Part shown: positions 38,287 through 46,785 of the stretch, in pieces
Numbering within the stretch: position 1 is the stretch's first letter
Layout of the letters: every line of letters starts with the position of its first letter
From: Rhodobacter capsulatus
Lineage (GTDB): Bacteria > Pseudomonadota > Alphaproteobacteria > Rhodobacterales > Rhodobacteraceae
NCBI RefSeq assembly: GCF_005144475.1
Contig: NZ_SWJZ01000064.1
Coordinates: forward strand, 1-64,000
Length of the DNA stretch: 64,000 nucleotides
Reading direction: 5' to 3'
The notes under the pieces: model-generated
The model's database searches: none
Told to the model about the DNA's origin: nothing
What the model saw: only the letters and a program-made list of their open reading frames with translations
Program-made: the position numbers and the translations under genes

Positions 38287-39450
38287 TCAGCGGGCCGGAA
38301 GCGCGCGCTCGACCAGCCGGGCGAAGAAGCTCGCGCCGATCGGGGCCGCCTCGTCGTTGAAATCGAAGGCCGGATGGTGCAGCCCCGCCCCCGGCCCGGT
38401 GCCAAGGAACAGATAGGCGCCCGGCCGTGCCTCGAGCATGTAGGAAAAATCCTCGGCGCCCATTTCGCGCCCGGCATCATCCTTCACCGCCTCGGGGCCG
38501 GACACTTCGCGCGCCACTTCGGCGGCAAAGCGGGCCTTGTCGCCATCGTTGATGGTCGGCGGATAGCCCTTGTCGTAGCGAATCTCGACGTTGACGCCAA
38601 AGGCCGCCGCCGTGCCCTCGACGATCTCGTGGAAGCGGCGCTCGACCATGGCGCGGACATCGGGGGTGAAGGAACGGATCGTGGCGCAGAACCAGCCGGT
38701 TTCGGGGATGATGTTGTTCGCCGTGCCGACATGGATCTGCGTCACGGAAACGACCAGCTCGTCCATCGCGAAAAGGTTGCGGCTGACGATCGTCTGCAGC
38801 GATCCGACCATCGCGGTGATCGCCGGGATCGGGTCGATGCATTCATGCGGCGTGGCCCCATGCCCGCCGCGGCCCGTCACCGTGACCCAGGCGGTGTCGA
38901 CCGCGGCCATCAGCGCGCCCTGGGTGGTGTGGAAATGGCCAAAGGGCAGATTGGGCGCATTGTGGATGCCGTAAACCTCGGTGATGGCGAAACGGTCCAT
39001 CACGCCTTCGCGCACCATCACCTCGCCGCCGCCGCCATCTTCCTCGGCGGGCTGAAAGAGCAGCGCCACCGTGCCCGCGAAATTCCGCGTCTCGGCCAGA
39101 TACTTGGCCGCGCCCAGCAGCATCGCCGTATGGCCGTCATGGCCGCAGGCATGCATCTTGCCTTCGTGTTCCGAGGCATAATCGACCCCGGTGATCTCGT
39201 CGATCGGCAGCGCATCCATGTCGGCGCGCAGCCCGATCACGGGCCCGTCCTGACGGCCCTTGATCAGCGCCACGATCCCCGTGGTGGCGATGCCTTCGTG
39301 GATCTCGTCCACGCCGATTTCGCGCAGCCGCTCGGCCACGAAAGCGGCGGTCTTCGGCAGCTTGAATTCCAGTTCGGGGTGACGGTGCAGCCAGTGCCGC
39401 CATTCCTTCATCTCGGGGGCAAGGGCGGCGATGCGGTTGATCACGGGCAT
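38287..39450 (-). CDS. M20 family amidohydrolase (hippurate hydrolase-like)
   Basis: This 387-residue metallopeptidase of the M20D group hydrolyses N-acyl amino acids or related amides. The metal-binding residues are in MHACGHDGHTAMLLGAAKYL (Cys102, His104), the acidic pair is in QPAEEDGGGGE, and RADMDALPI precedes them. The C-terminal AEDFSYMLEARPGAYLFLG motif is complete. There is no signal peptide. It is divergent from mazG. Substrate unknown (HipO, AmaA and IAA-amide hydrolases all look alike). Confidence 0.88.
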   Translation of the reverse strand: MPVINRIAALAPEMKEWRHWLHRHPELEFKLPKTAAFVAERLREIGVDEIHEGIATTGIVALIKGRQDGPVIGLRADMDALPIDEITGVDYASEHEGKMHACGHDGHTAMLLGAAKYLAETRNFAGTVALLFQPAEEDGGGGEVMVREGVMDRFAITEVYGIHNAPNLPFGHFHTTQGALMAAVDTAWVTVTGRGGHGATPHECIDPIPAITAMVGSLQTIVSRNLFAMDELVVSVTQIHVGTANNIIPETGWFCATIRSFTPDVRAMVERRFHEIVEGTAAAFGVNVEIRYDKGYPPTINDGDKARFAAEVAREVSGPEAVKDDAGREMGAEDFSYMLEARPGAYLFLGTGPGAGLHHPAFDFNDEAAPIGASFFARLVERALPAR

Positions 39451-39512
39451 GGTGGACTCTGGGTTTTGGAAAGCGATACTGGATTAGATGGACCTGCAGG
39501 GGGCAAGAGGCA

Positions 39513-40343
39513 ATGGCGAAACCGACCGATCCGGGGATCTTCGTGCAAACCGACAGCGTGGGGGCGGAAACCGAGCGGCTGGCGGCGATCATGGCCTGTC
39601 TGCGCGATCCCGAGAGCGGCTGCCCCTGGGATATCGCGCAGGATTTCGCCACCATCGCCCCCTATACGATCGAGGAGGCGCACGAGGTCGCCGATGCGAT
39701 CGCGCGCCAAGCCTGGGGCGAATTGTCGGGCGAATTGGGCGATCTGGCGTTGCAGGTGGTCTATCATGCGCAGATGGCGGCCGAAGCCGGACATTTTTCG
39801 CTGCTTGAGGTGCTGCGCGGGATCAACGCGAAGATGATCGCGCGGCATCCGCATGTCTTCGGCGATGAAAGCCGTGTGAAGAGCGCCGCGCAACAGACGG
39901 AAGATTGGGAGAAAATCAAATCCGCCGAGCGCGCGGCCAAGGCCGAGACCGGGGTGCTCGACGGCGTCGCGCTGGGGCTTCCGGCGCTGACGCGGGCGCT
40001 GAAGCTGCAAAAGCGCGCGGCGCGGGTGGGGTTTGACTGGCCCTCCACCGCCGAGGTGGTGGCGAAGATCGTGGAAGAGGCGCAGGAGCTGGTCGAGGCC
40101 CGGGATACGCTTGGCCCCGAGGAAATCGCCGAGGAATACGGCGATCTGATGTTCGTGATGGTGAACCTTGGGCGCCATCTGGGGCTGGAGGCGGAAGCCT
40201 GTCTGCGCGCGGCGAATGGCAAGTTCACCCGGCGGTTCGCGTTTATCGAAGCGGAACTGGCGAAGGCGGGCAAGCGGCCGGCCGACAGCGATCTGGCCGA
40301 GATGGATGCGCTTTGGGACGCGGCCAAACGTTCGGGGCTTTAA
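39513..40343 (+). CDS. mazG: nucleoside triphosphate pyrophosphohydrolase MazG
   Basis: This 276-residue enzyme hydrolyses nucleoside triphosphates to monophosphate and pyrophosphate. Both MazG domains are present: the first with CPWDIAQDFATIAPYTIEEA, HEVADAI and ELGDLALQVVYHAQMA; the second with KIVEEAQELVEA and EYGDLMFVMVNLGRHLGL. Length fits the two-domain E. coli type. It converges with the TauE-like gene across a short repeat copy. Confidence 0.95.
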   Translation: MAKPTDPGIFVQTDSVGAETERLAAIMACLRDPESGCPWDIAQDFATIAPYTIEEAHEVADAIARQAWGELSGELGDLALQVVYHAQMAAEAGHFSLLEVLRGINAKMIARHPHVFGDESRVKSAAQQTEDWEKIKSAERAAKAETGVLDGVALGLPALTRALKLQKRAARVGFDWPSTAEVVAKIVEEAQELVEARDTLGPEEIAEEYGDLMFVMVNLGRHLGLEAEACLRAANGKFTRRFAFIEAELAKAGKRPADSDLAEMDALWDAAKRSGL

Positions 40344-40344
40344 G

Positions 40345-40388
40345 CTGGGCGCTGCCCCGCACCCCGAGGTATTTTTCGCAAGATGACG
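40345..40388. repeat. dispersed palindromic element, copy 5 (half copy)
   Basis: GGGCGCTGCCCCGCACCCCG then AGGTATTTTTCGCAAGATGA resembles the left half of copies 1 and 4 (GCGCTGCCCC, CGAGGTATTT, CAAGATGA). The right arm is missing. It lies between the convergent stops of mazG and the TauE-like gene. Confidence 0.6.
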
Positions 40389-41204
40389 TCAGAACAGGGC
40401 TTTGCGCAGCATGTTCAGCGCGACAAGCATCAGAAAGCCCGCGAAGATGCGTTTGAGCGGTTTCGGGTCGAGCCGATGCGCGAGCGCCGCGCCCCAGGCG
40501 GCAGTCACAGCCGTGGTGGCGCCGATCACGATCAGCGCGGGCAGGTTGATCGCGCCCACCGTATAGGGCGGCGCGTTTTCGACCGGGGTCATGAGGAAGG
40601 CCACCGTCGAGGGCACCGCCATGATCACACCGAAACCCGCCGAGGTGGCGACGGCGCGATGGATCGGGATGCCGTGCAGCGTCTGCATCGGCGTCGAGAT
40701 CGAGCCGCCGCCGATGCCCAGAAGCACGGAAATCGCCCCCATCAGCGGCCCGAACCAGATCCGGAAACCGCGCCCCGGCATGCCCTCGGCGAGGCGCCAG
40801 CTTTGCTTGCCAAAGGCCATGTAAAGCGCGATCGCCAGCACCAGCGTGCCGAAGATGACTGTCAGGGCATGGGTGTTCAGATGCGACACCAGAAGGACGC
40901 CGATCAGCGCGCCGCTGGCCACAAAGGGGGCCCAATCGCGCAGAAGCTGCCAATCGACCGCGCCCTTGCGGGCATGGGCGGTGACGGAACGTGTCGAGGT
41001 GATGATGATCGTCGCCATCGAGGTCGCGACGCAGACCTGCATCACCCCGTCCGCGCCATAGCCCAGACCGCTGAAAAGATAGAAGAAAGCGGGGACGAGA
41101 ACGATGCCGCCGCCGACACCGAGAAGCCCCGCCAGCACCCCGGCGAAAGCGCCGACCGCCAGCAGGATCGCCAGCAGCGGCAGGACTGCGGTCAGATGCT
41201 CCAT
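40389..41204 (-). CDS. sulfite exporter TauE/SafE-family permease
   Basis: A 271-residue membrane protein with about eight hydrophobic segments in two repeats. Each repeat starts with the TauE/SafE glycine motif (GVLAGLLGVGGGIVLVPAFF and, in the second half, LGIGGGSISTPMQTLHGI). The family exports or imports small sulfur- or carbon-containing anions. The ATG at 41204 overlaps no gene and lies one base from the dusA stop, so dusA and this gene may be co-transcribed. Substrate unknown. Confidence 0.86.
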   Translation of the reverse strand: MEHLTAVLPLLAILLAVGAFAGVLAGLLGVGGGIVLVPAFFYLFSGLGYGADGVMQVCVATSMATIIITSTRSVTAHARKGAVDWQLLRDWAPFVASGALIGVLLVSHLNTHALTVIFGTLVLAIALYMAFGKQSWRLAEGMPGRGFRIWFGPLMGAISVLLGIGGGSISTPMQTLHGIPIHRAVATSAGFGVIMAVPSTVAFLMTPVENAPPYTVGAINLPALIVIGATTAVTAAWGAALAHRLDPKPLKRIFAGFLMLVALNMLRKALF

Positions 41205-41205
41205 C

Positions 41206-42210
41206 TTACGCCCCTTGCGCCACTTCGGCCAGCGCCAGATCGTAAAGCGCCAGGCCCGCCCCCGGCCGTGTTGCCCCTTCCGACAGCACCCGCCGCCAGC
41301 CGCGCGCGCCGGGGCGGCCGTGAAACAGGCCCAGCATGTGCCGGGTGATCTGATGCAGCCGCCCGCCCGCCGCCAGATGCTGCGCAATATAGGGCTTCAT
41401 CGCTTCGGCCACCGCCATCGCCGAAAGCGCCTCGCCCCGGCCCCACAGCGCCACATCGGCACCGGCCAGAACCTGCATCGGCTCCTGATAGGCGGCGCGG
41501 CCGACCATCACCCCGTCCATGCCCGCGGCCAGATGCGCCTCGACCTGGGCCAGCGTCGTCACGCCGCCGTTCAGGCTCAGGTGCAGATGCGGGAACGCGC
41601 GCTTCATCGCATGCACCAGCGGATAGTCAAGCGGCGGGATTTCCCGGTTTTCCTTGGGCGACAACCCCTGCAGCCAGGCCTTGCGGGCATGCAGCGTGAA
41701 GCGGCTGACCCCGGCCTCGGACACGGTTTTCAGAAAGGCGGGAAGCACCTCCTCGGGGATCTGATCATCGACGCCGATCCGGCATTTCACCGTCACCTCG
41801 ACCGCGGCGGCGGTCTGCATCGCCTCGACGCAACGGGCGACCAGATCGGGCGTTTTCATCAAGACCGCCCCGAAGGCCCCCGATTGCACCCGGTCCGAGG
41901 GGCAGCCGACATTCAGGTTGATCTCGTCATAGCCCCAGTCGCGCGCGATCCGCGTGGCCTCGGCCAGCTCGGCCGGATCGGAGCCGCCCAGTTGCAGCGC
42001 CAGCGGGTGTTCGACGGCGCTGAAATCAAGCAGCTGCGCCCGCTTGCCATGGATCACCGCCGGGGCGGTGACCATCTCGGTGTAAAGCAGCGCGTGGCGC
42101 GAGATCATCCGGTGAAAGACCCGGCAATGCCGATCCGTCCAGTCGAGCATCGGCGCAACCGACAGACGCGCATGTGAGGAAACCCCCGCAGAGCCTTGTT
42201 TCGTATTCAT
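41206..42210 (-). CDS. dusA: tRNA-dihydrouridine(20/20a) synthase DusA
   Basis: This 334-residue flavoenzyme makes dihydrouridine at position 20/20a of tRNA. It has LSVAPMLDWTDRHCRVFHR at the N terminus, NLNVGCPSDRVQSGAFGA with catalytic Cys103, TVKCRIGVDD, FTLHARKAWLQGLSPKENR, and SLNGGV and MVGRAAY in the barrel end. The ATG at 42210 is used; another in-frame ATG at 42246 is possible and neither has a strong ribosome site. A second Dus (NifR3) is encoded near 26 kb, as expected for different tRNA positions. Confidence 0.93.
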   Translation of the reverse strand: MNTKQGSAGVSSHARLSVAPMLDWTDRHCRVFHRMISRHALLYTEMVTAPAVIHGKRAQLLDFSAVEHPLALQLGGSDPAELAEATRIARDWGYDEINLNVGCPSDRVQSGAFGAVLMKTPDLVARCVEAMQTAAAVEVTVKCRIGVDDQIPEEVLPAFLKTVSEAGVSRFTLHARKAWLQGLSPKENREIPPLDYPLVHAMKRAFPHLHLSLNGGVTTLAQVEAHLAAGMDGVMVGRAAYQEPMQVLAGADVALWGRGEALSAMAVAEAMKPYIAQHLAAGGRLHQITRHMLGLFHGRPGARGWRRVLSEGATRPGAGLALYDLALAEVAQGA

Positions 42211-42389
42211 TTTATCAACGGGGTTGAGAGAGGCGCCTGGCTTCATGTGAATGTGTTTTCTGCTTTCGGTGCCGCCGCAGCCCCAAACGGGGCGTGAAAC
42301 GATGCGGAATGTCGACAGGGCAATCGCCCGTCGGTTGTCGATCATAAAGAGGCCCGGAAGGATCGTCCACCGGGATCGGCGCAACGAAA

Positions 42390-42415
42390 ATCCCCCGGGG
42401 GGTCTCCCGGGGGAT
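42390..42415 (-). terminator. intrinsic terminator of the MttB-like gene
   Basis: ATCCCCCGGG and CCCGGGGGAT enclose a 6-base loop. On the minus strand the stem is followed by TTTCG, 37 bases after the stop of the MttB-family gene. Confidence 0.8.
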
Positions 42416-42451
42416 CGTGGCCGTGGCAAGGGGCGTGGTTCCGCCCCGACC

Positions 42452-44011
42452 TTACAGGAAAGCGTCCGGCACGGATGCCTTTTTCCGGGCCACATAGTCG
42501 GCCAGCGCCTCGTTGATGCCCGGATCGATCGCCGGCGCCTGATAATCACCGAGCATCTTCTTCACCCGCACGCTGGCAAGCGTCGCGGTGTCACGCGCGC
42601 CTTCCTCGTCCCAGGTCTCGAAGGGCTTGTAATCAAAGAGATCCGTCTTCCAGAACGCATCCTTGAAGTTGGCCTGCGTATGCCCGCAGCCCAGGAAGTG
42701 ACCGCCCGGGCCAACCTCGCGCAGCGCCTCCATCGCCTGACCGTTCGCGCTCATGTCGATGCCCGCCGCCAAGCGATGCAGCACGCCCAGCTGATCGGCA
42801 TCCATCACATATTTCTCGTAAGACGAGACCAGACCGCCTTCGAGCCAGCCGCAGGCATGCAGCATGAAGTTGACGCCCGCCAGCAACCCGATGTTGAGCG
42901 TGTTCGCCGTTTCATAGGCCGCCTGCGCATCGGGCAGTTTCGAGCCGCAGAACGAGCCCGCCGAGCGGAACGGCAGGCCCATCCGCCGCGCCAGCTGCCC
43001 GGCGCCAAGGGTGATCTGCGCCGCTTCCGGCGTGCCGAAGGTCGGCGCCCCCGAGTTCATGTCGATCGAGGTCACGAAGGCGCCGAAAATCACCGGCGCC
43101 CCCTTGCGGATGATCTGGCTGTAGGCGACGGCCACCATCACCTCGGCCAGCACCTGCGTCAGCGTGCCCGCAACCGTCACCGGCGCCATCGCGCCGCCGA
43201 CGATGAAGGGCGAGACGATGCAGGCCTGGTTCGCGGCGGCGTAAACCTCCAGCGCGTCCATCATGATCGGGTCGAAGGTCAGCGGCGAGTTGATGTTGAC
43301 GAGCGAGGTCATCACCGTGTTCTCGTCGACGAATTTCTCGCCAAAAAGGATCTTCGACATTTCGATCGAATCGACGCAGCGCGAGCGTTCGGTGACAGAC
43401 CCCATGTAGGGCTTGTCCGACAGCGTCATATGCGCGTGCAGCATGTCGAGGTGACGCTTGTTCACCGCCACATCGGTCGGTTCGCAGACGGTGCCGCCGG
43501 AGTGGTGCAGATATTTCGACATCTGCCCGAGTTTGACGAAATTGCGGAAGTCGGCAATCGTTGCATAGCGCCGCCCGCCTTCCAGATCGCGCACGAAGGG
43601 CGGCCCGTAAACCGGCGCCAGCACAAGGCTTTTTCCGCCGATGGTGACGTTGCGGTCGGGGTTGCGGGCATGCTGCACGAAGCTTGCGGGCGCGGTCTTG
43701 CACAGCTCGCGCGCAAGGCCCTTGGGGAAGCGCACGCGCTCGCCCTGCACATCGGCCCCCACTGCGCGCCAGCGATCCAGCGCGGCCGGGTTCTCGACGA
43801 AATTGACGCCGATCTCTTCCAGCACCGTCTCGGCATTGGCTTCGATGAGCGCAAGCGCTTCCTCGTTCAGGATCTCGAGGTTCGGGATGTTGCGCTCGAT
43901 GTATTTCGCGAATTCGACCCGGACCGCGGTGCGCTCGGCCCGCCGGGCCGCCCCGCCGCCGCCGCGCGCCCGCCGTCCGCCGCCTGCCGCCTGTTCGATC
44001 TCTTCGCTCAT
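42452..44011 (-). CDS. trimethylamine methyltransferase family protein (MttB-like, no pyrrolysine)
   Basis: This 519-residue member of the MttB superfamily consists of barrel proteins that transfer a methyl group from a methylated amine to a corrinoid protein. The frame is continuous, with no in-frame TAG, so it belongs to the non-pyrrolysine branch that includes glycine betaine methyltransferases. Recognisable stretches are SGGTVCEPTD, GAMAPVTVAGTLTQ and NFMLHACGWLEGG. Residues 10-30 are a basic, Ala/Gly-rich extension. No corrinoid protein or methyltransferase partner lies nearby. It starts 70 bases after aglK on the same strand and might read through from the agl operon. Confidence 0.85.
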   Translation of the reverse strand: MSEEIEQAAGGGRRARGGGGAARRAERTAVRVEFAKYIERNIPNLEILNEEALALIEANAETVLEEIGVNFVENPAALDRWRAVGADVQGERVRFPKGLARELCKTAPASFVQHARNPDRNVTIGGKSLVLAPVYGPPFVRDLEGGRRYATIADFRNFVKLGQMSKYLHHSGGTVCEPTDVAVNKRHLDMLHAHMTLSDKPYMGSVTERSRCVDSIEMSKILFGEKFVDENTVMTSLVNINSPLTFDPIMMDALEVYAAANQACIVSPFIVGGAMAPVTVAGTLTQVLAEVMVAVAYSQIIRKGAPVIFGAFVTSIDMNSGAPTFGTPEAAQITLGAGQLARRMGLPFRSAGSFCGSKLPDAQAAYETANTLNIGLLAGVNFMLHACGWLEGGLVSSYEKYVMDADQLGVLHRLAAGIDMSANGQAMEALREVGPGGHFLGCGHTQANFKDAFWKTDLFDYKPFETWDEEGARDTATLASVRVKKMLGDYQAPAIDPGINEALADYVARKKASVPDAFL

Positions 44012-44081
44012 CGCGCACCTCCGCTTGGGTCTTTCCCAGTTTTACCTGACGATGGCGCGCCTTCATGCGCGGTTTGCGACA

Positions 44082-45167
44082 TCAGCGATAAAGAAGCGAC
44101 CGACCGGCGTGGAACAGATGCACCTTTTCCGGCGCCGCGGTCAGGCTGACCGTCGCGTGACGCAGCCCGGCATGAATGCCCGGCAGCTTCGCGATCACAT
44201 GCGGCGCCCCCGGCTTTGCCGCAAAGTAAAGCAATGTCACCTCGCCAAGCGCTTCGACGATCTCGACCGCGCCGGTAAAAAGACCGCCTTTTGTGATCAC
44301 GGTCAGATCCTCGGGCCGCACGCCGATATTCACCCGCAACCCCAGGTCTTCCGCCCGCGTCGGCACGGTCGATTCTGCCGTGCCGCCCTCGTCCAGCGTG
44401 ATCACAGTTCGCGCCTCGGCTTCCGTGATCACACCCGGCAGCAGGTTCATCTGCGGCGAACCGATGAATTGCGCGACGAACTCGGTTTCGGGCTTTTCGT
44501 AAAGCGCGAGCGGCGTGCCGACCTGGGCGATGCCCTTGTTCGCCAGCACGACGATCCGGCTGGCCAGCGTCATCGCCTCGACCTGATCATGGGTGACATA
44601 GATCATCGTGCGTTCGGGCATCGCCTCTTTCAACTGCGCGATCTCGATCCGCGTCGCCACCCGCAGCGCGGCGTCAAGGTTCGAGAGCGGTTCGTCGAAC
44701 AGATAGACCTTGGGGTCGCGCACGATCGCCCGCCCGATGGCGACGCGCTGACGCTGCCCGCCCGAAAGCGCTTTCGGCAGCCGGTCGAGATAGGGCGTCA
44801 GCTGCAGGATGCGCGCGGCGTTTTCGACAGCTTTGTCAATCTCTTGCCGGGGCTTCTTCGCAATCTTCAGGGCGAATTCCATGTTCTGCCGCACCGTCAT
44901 GTGCGGATAAAGCGCGTAGCTTTGAAACACCATCGCAATGCCGCGCTGCGCGGGGGGCATGTCGTTCACCCGCAGGCCGTCGATGCGCAATTCGCCCGCG
45001 CTGATCCGCTCAAGCCCCGCGATCATCCGCAGAAGTGTCGATTTTCCACAGCCCGAAGGGCCGACGAAAACGATCAGCTCGCCCGCCTTGATGTCGAGGT
45101 CGATGTCCCTCAGAACATCCACCTCGCCATAGGATTTGCCGACGCCGGTCAGCTTCAGATCAGCCAT
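44082..45167 (-). CDS. aglK: alpha-glucoside ABC transporter ATPase AglK
   Basis: This 361-residue ABC ATPase of the MalK/UgpC group energises the AglEFG importer. It has Walker A GPSGCGKS (residues 36-43), the signature LSGGQRQRV, Walker B VYLFDEPLSNLD and a C-terminal TOBE regulatory domain (VNIGVRPEDL). The start overlaps the aglA stop by 8 bases, so it is the last gene of the agl operon. Gene order E-F-G-A-K matches the Sinorhizobium meliloti agl operon. Confidence 0.9.
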   Translation of the reverse strand: MADLKLTGVGKSYGEVDVLRDIDLDIKAGELIVFVGPSGCGKSTLLRMIAGLERISAGELRIDGLRVNDMPPAQRGIAMVFQSYALYPHMTVRQNMEFALKIAKKPRQEIDKAVENAARILQLTPYLDRLPKALSGGQRQRVAIGRAIVRDPKVYLFDEPLSNLDAALRVATRIEIAQLKEAMPERTMIYVTHDQVEAMTLASRIVVLANKGIAQVGTPLALYEKPETEFVAQFIGSPQMNLLPGVITEAEARTVITLDEGGTAESTVPTRAEDLGLRVNIGVRPEDLTVITKGGLFTGAVEIVEALGEVTLLYFAAKPGAPHVIAKLPGIHAGLRHATVSLTAAPEKVHLFHAGRSLLYR

Positions 45168-46785
45168 GATGCCCTCCGCCCCGACGCAAGATCGCGTGCC
45201 CCCAGGGGCACAGCGCCACCGTGCCCCCGGCCGGCACGGCGCCGTCCAGCGCGGTACAATCCCCGGCACAGATGACAGTTGCCGGATTATCGGTCAGGTT
45301 GAACAGGCAAAGCAGCTCGGTTTCGCCTTCCGAGCGCAGAAACCGCAGCACGCCCGTCTCGGCGGCGATCCCGGTCATCGCCCCCTTTGCCAAAGCCGGA
45401 TGGGCATGGCGCAGCGCAATCGCCCGGCGATAGTGGTGGATCAGCGCCCCGGGATCGCCTTCGACGACATCGGGCGCCAGCGCGCAATGGGACGCCGGAA
45501 CCGGCAACCAGGGCTTTGCCGTCGAAAACCCGCCCTGCGGATCGTTGCCCTGCCAGACCATCGGCGTCCGGCAGCCATCACGCCCCTTGAACTCGGGCCA
45601 GAATTCCTTGCCATAGGGGTCTTGCAGATCCTCATAGGCGATCTCGGCCTCGGGCAGGCCCAGTTCCTCGCCCTGATAGAGGCAGACCGAGCCGCGCAGG
45701 CACATCAGCAGCGTGGTGTAGCACCGCGCCGCCGGGTCGGAGAGCGACCAGCGACTGATGTGGCGCACGACATCGTGGTTGGAATAGGCCCAGCAGGCCC
45801 AGCCTTCGGGGGCGACGGTCTCGACCTTGCGGAAGACCTCGGCGATGTCCTCGGCCCGCAAGGCGGCATGGCCCGAGAGCAGCTCGAAGGCATAGGACAT
45901 CTGCATCGCCTCCGTCCCCGAGGTATACTCGCCAAGGATCTCGAGCCCGCGCTGGCTGTCGCCGATCTCGCCCACTGCGGCGGCCTTGTAGTCATCCATC
46001 AGCTTGCGCAATTTCCGCAGAAAAACAATGTTCTGCGGGTGGTTCTTGTCGTAGATGTGACGCTGGTGGTTGTAGGGATTGACCTTGGGCGCGGTCTGAT
46101 CGTTGCGCTCCTCGGGCGGCAGCGGCGGATTATTGCGCAACTCGGAATCATGCATGTAGAAGTTGATCGTATCAAGCCGGAAGCCGTCGACGCCCCGGTC
46201 AAGCCAGAACTTCGCCACGCCCAGAAGCGCCTCCTGCAGCTCGGGGCAATGAAAGTTCAGGTCGGGCTGCGCAGTCAGGAAGTTGTGCAGATAGTATTGC
46301 TCGCGCCGGGCATCCCAGGCCCAGGCCGGGCCGCCGAAGATCGACAGCCAGTTGTTCGGCGCCGTGCCGTCGGGCTTCGGCTCGGCCCAGACATACCAAT
46401 CGGATTTCGGATTTTCCCGGCTTTGGCGGCTTTCCCGGAACCACGGGTGCTGATCGGACGTATGCGAGAGCACGAGATCGATCAGCACCTTCAGTCCGAG
46501 GTCATGCGCCCGGGCAATCAGCGCGTCGAAATCGGCCAGCGTGCCAAAGAGCGGATCGACATCGCAATAATCGCTGACGTCATAGCCGAAATCCTTCATC
46601 GGCGAGGTGAAAAAGGGCGAAATCCAGATCGCATCGACGCCAAGGCTGGCCACATGATCCAGCCGCCGGGTGATCCCGGGCAGATCGCCGACCCCGTCGC
46701 CATTGGTGTCCTGAAAGCTGCGCGGGTAGATCTGATAGATCACCGCACCGCGCCACCAGTCGGGGGATTTCTCAAGGAAGGTCAT
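45160..46785 (-). CDS. aglA: alpha-glucosidase AglA (GH13)
   Basis: This 541-residue cytoplasmic glycoside hydrolase of family 13 (oligo-1,6-glucosidase/sucrose-hydrolase type) would split imported alpha-glucosides such as sucrose, maltose or trehalose. The barrel has QIYPRSFQDTNGDGVGDLPG, the calcium-type DTNGDGxGD loop, LVLSHTSDQHPWF, nucleophile Asp205 (GFRLDTINFY), acid/base Glu273 (VGEIGDSQRG) and Asp338 (SNHDVVRH). There is no signal peptide. It sits between aglG and aglK. Confidence 0.93.
   Translation of the reverse strand: MTFLEKSPDWWRGAVIYQIYPRSFQDTNGDGVGDLPGITRRLDHVASLGVDAIWISPFFTSPMKDFGYDVSDYCDVDPLFGTLADFDALIARAHDLGLKVLIDLVLSHTSDQHPWFRESRQSRENPKSDWYVWAEPKPDGTAPNNWLSIFGGPAWAWDARREQYYLHNFLTAQPDLNFHCPELQEALLGVAKFWLDRGVDGFRLDTINFYMHDSELRNNPPLPPEERNDQTAPKVNPYNHQRHIYDKNHPQNIVFLRKLRKLMDDYKAAAVGEIGDSQRGLEILGEYTSGTEAMQMSYAFELLSGHAALRAEDIAEVFRKVETVAPEGWACWAYSNHDVVRHISRWSLSDPAARCYTTLLMCLRGSVCLYQGEELGLPEAEIAYEDLQDPYGKEFWPEFKGRDGCRTPMVWQGNDPQGGFSTAKPWLPVPASHCALAPDVVEGDPGALIHHYRRAIALRHAHPALAKGAMTGIAAETGVLRFLRSEGETELLCLFNLTDNPATVICAGDCTALDGAVPAGGTVALCPWGHAILRRGGGHHG

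Noticed and set aside
42452-44011. Pyrrolysine (in-frame TAG) in the MttB homologue
   Set aside because: The 519-codon frame is continuous without TAG, so it is the non-pyrrolysine type.
42251-44149. 632-codon plus-strand frame across the MttB-like gene
   Set aside because: Antisense to a clear family protein and rich in Arg/His/Asp; shadow.
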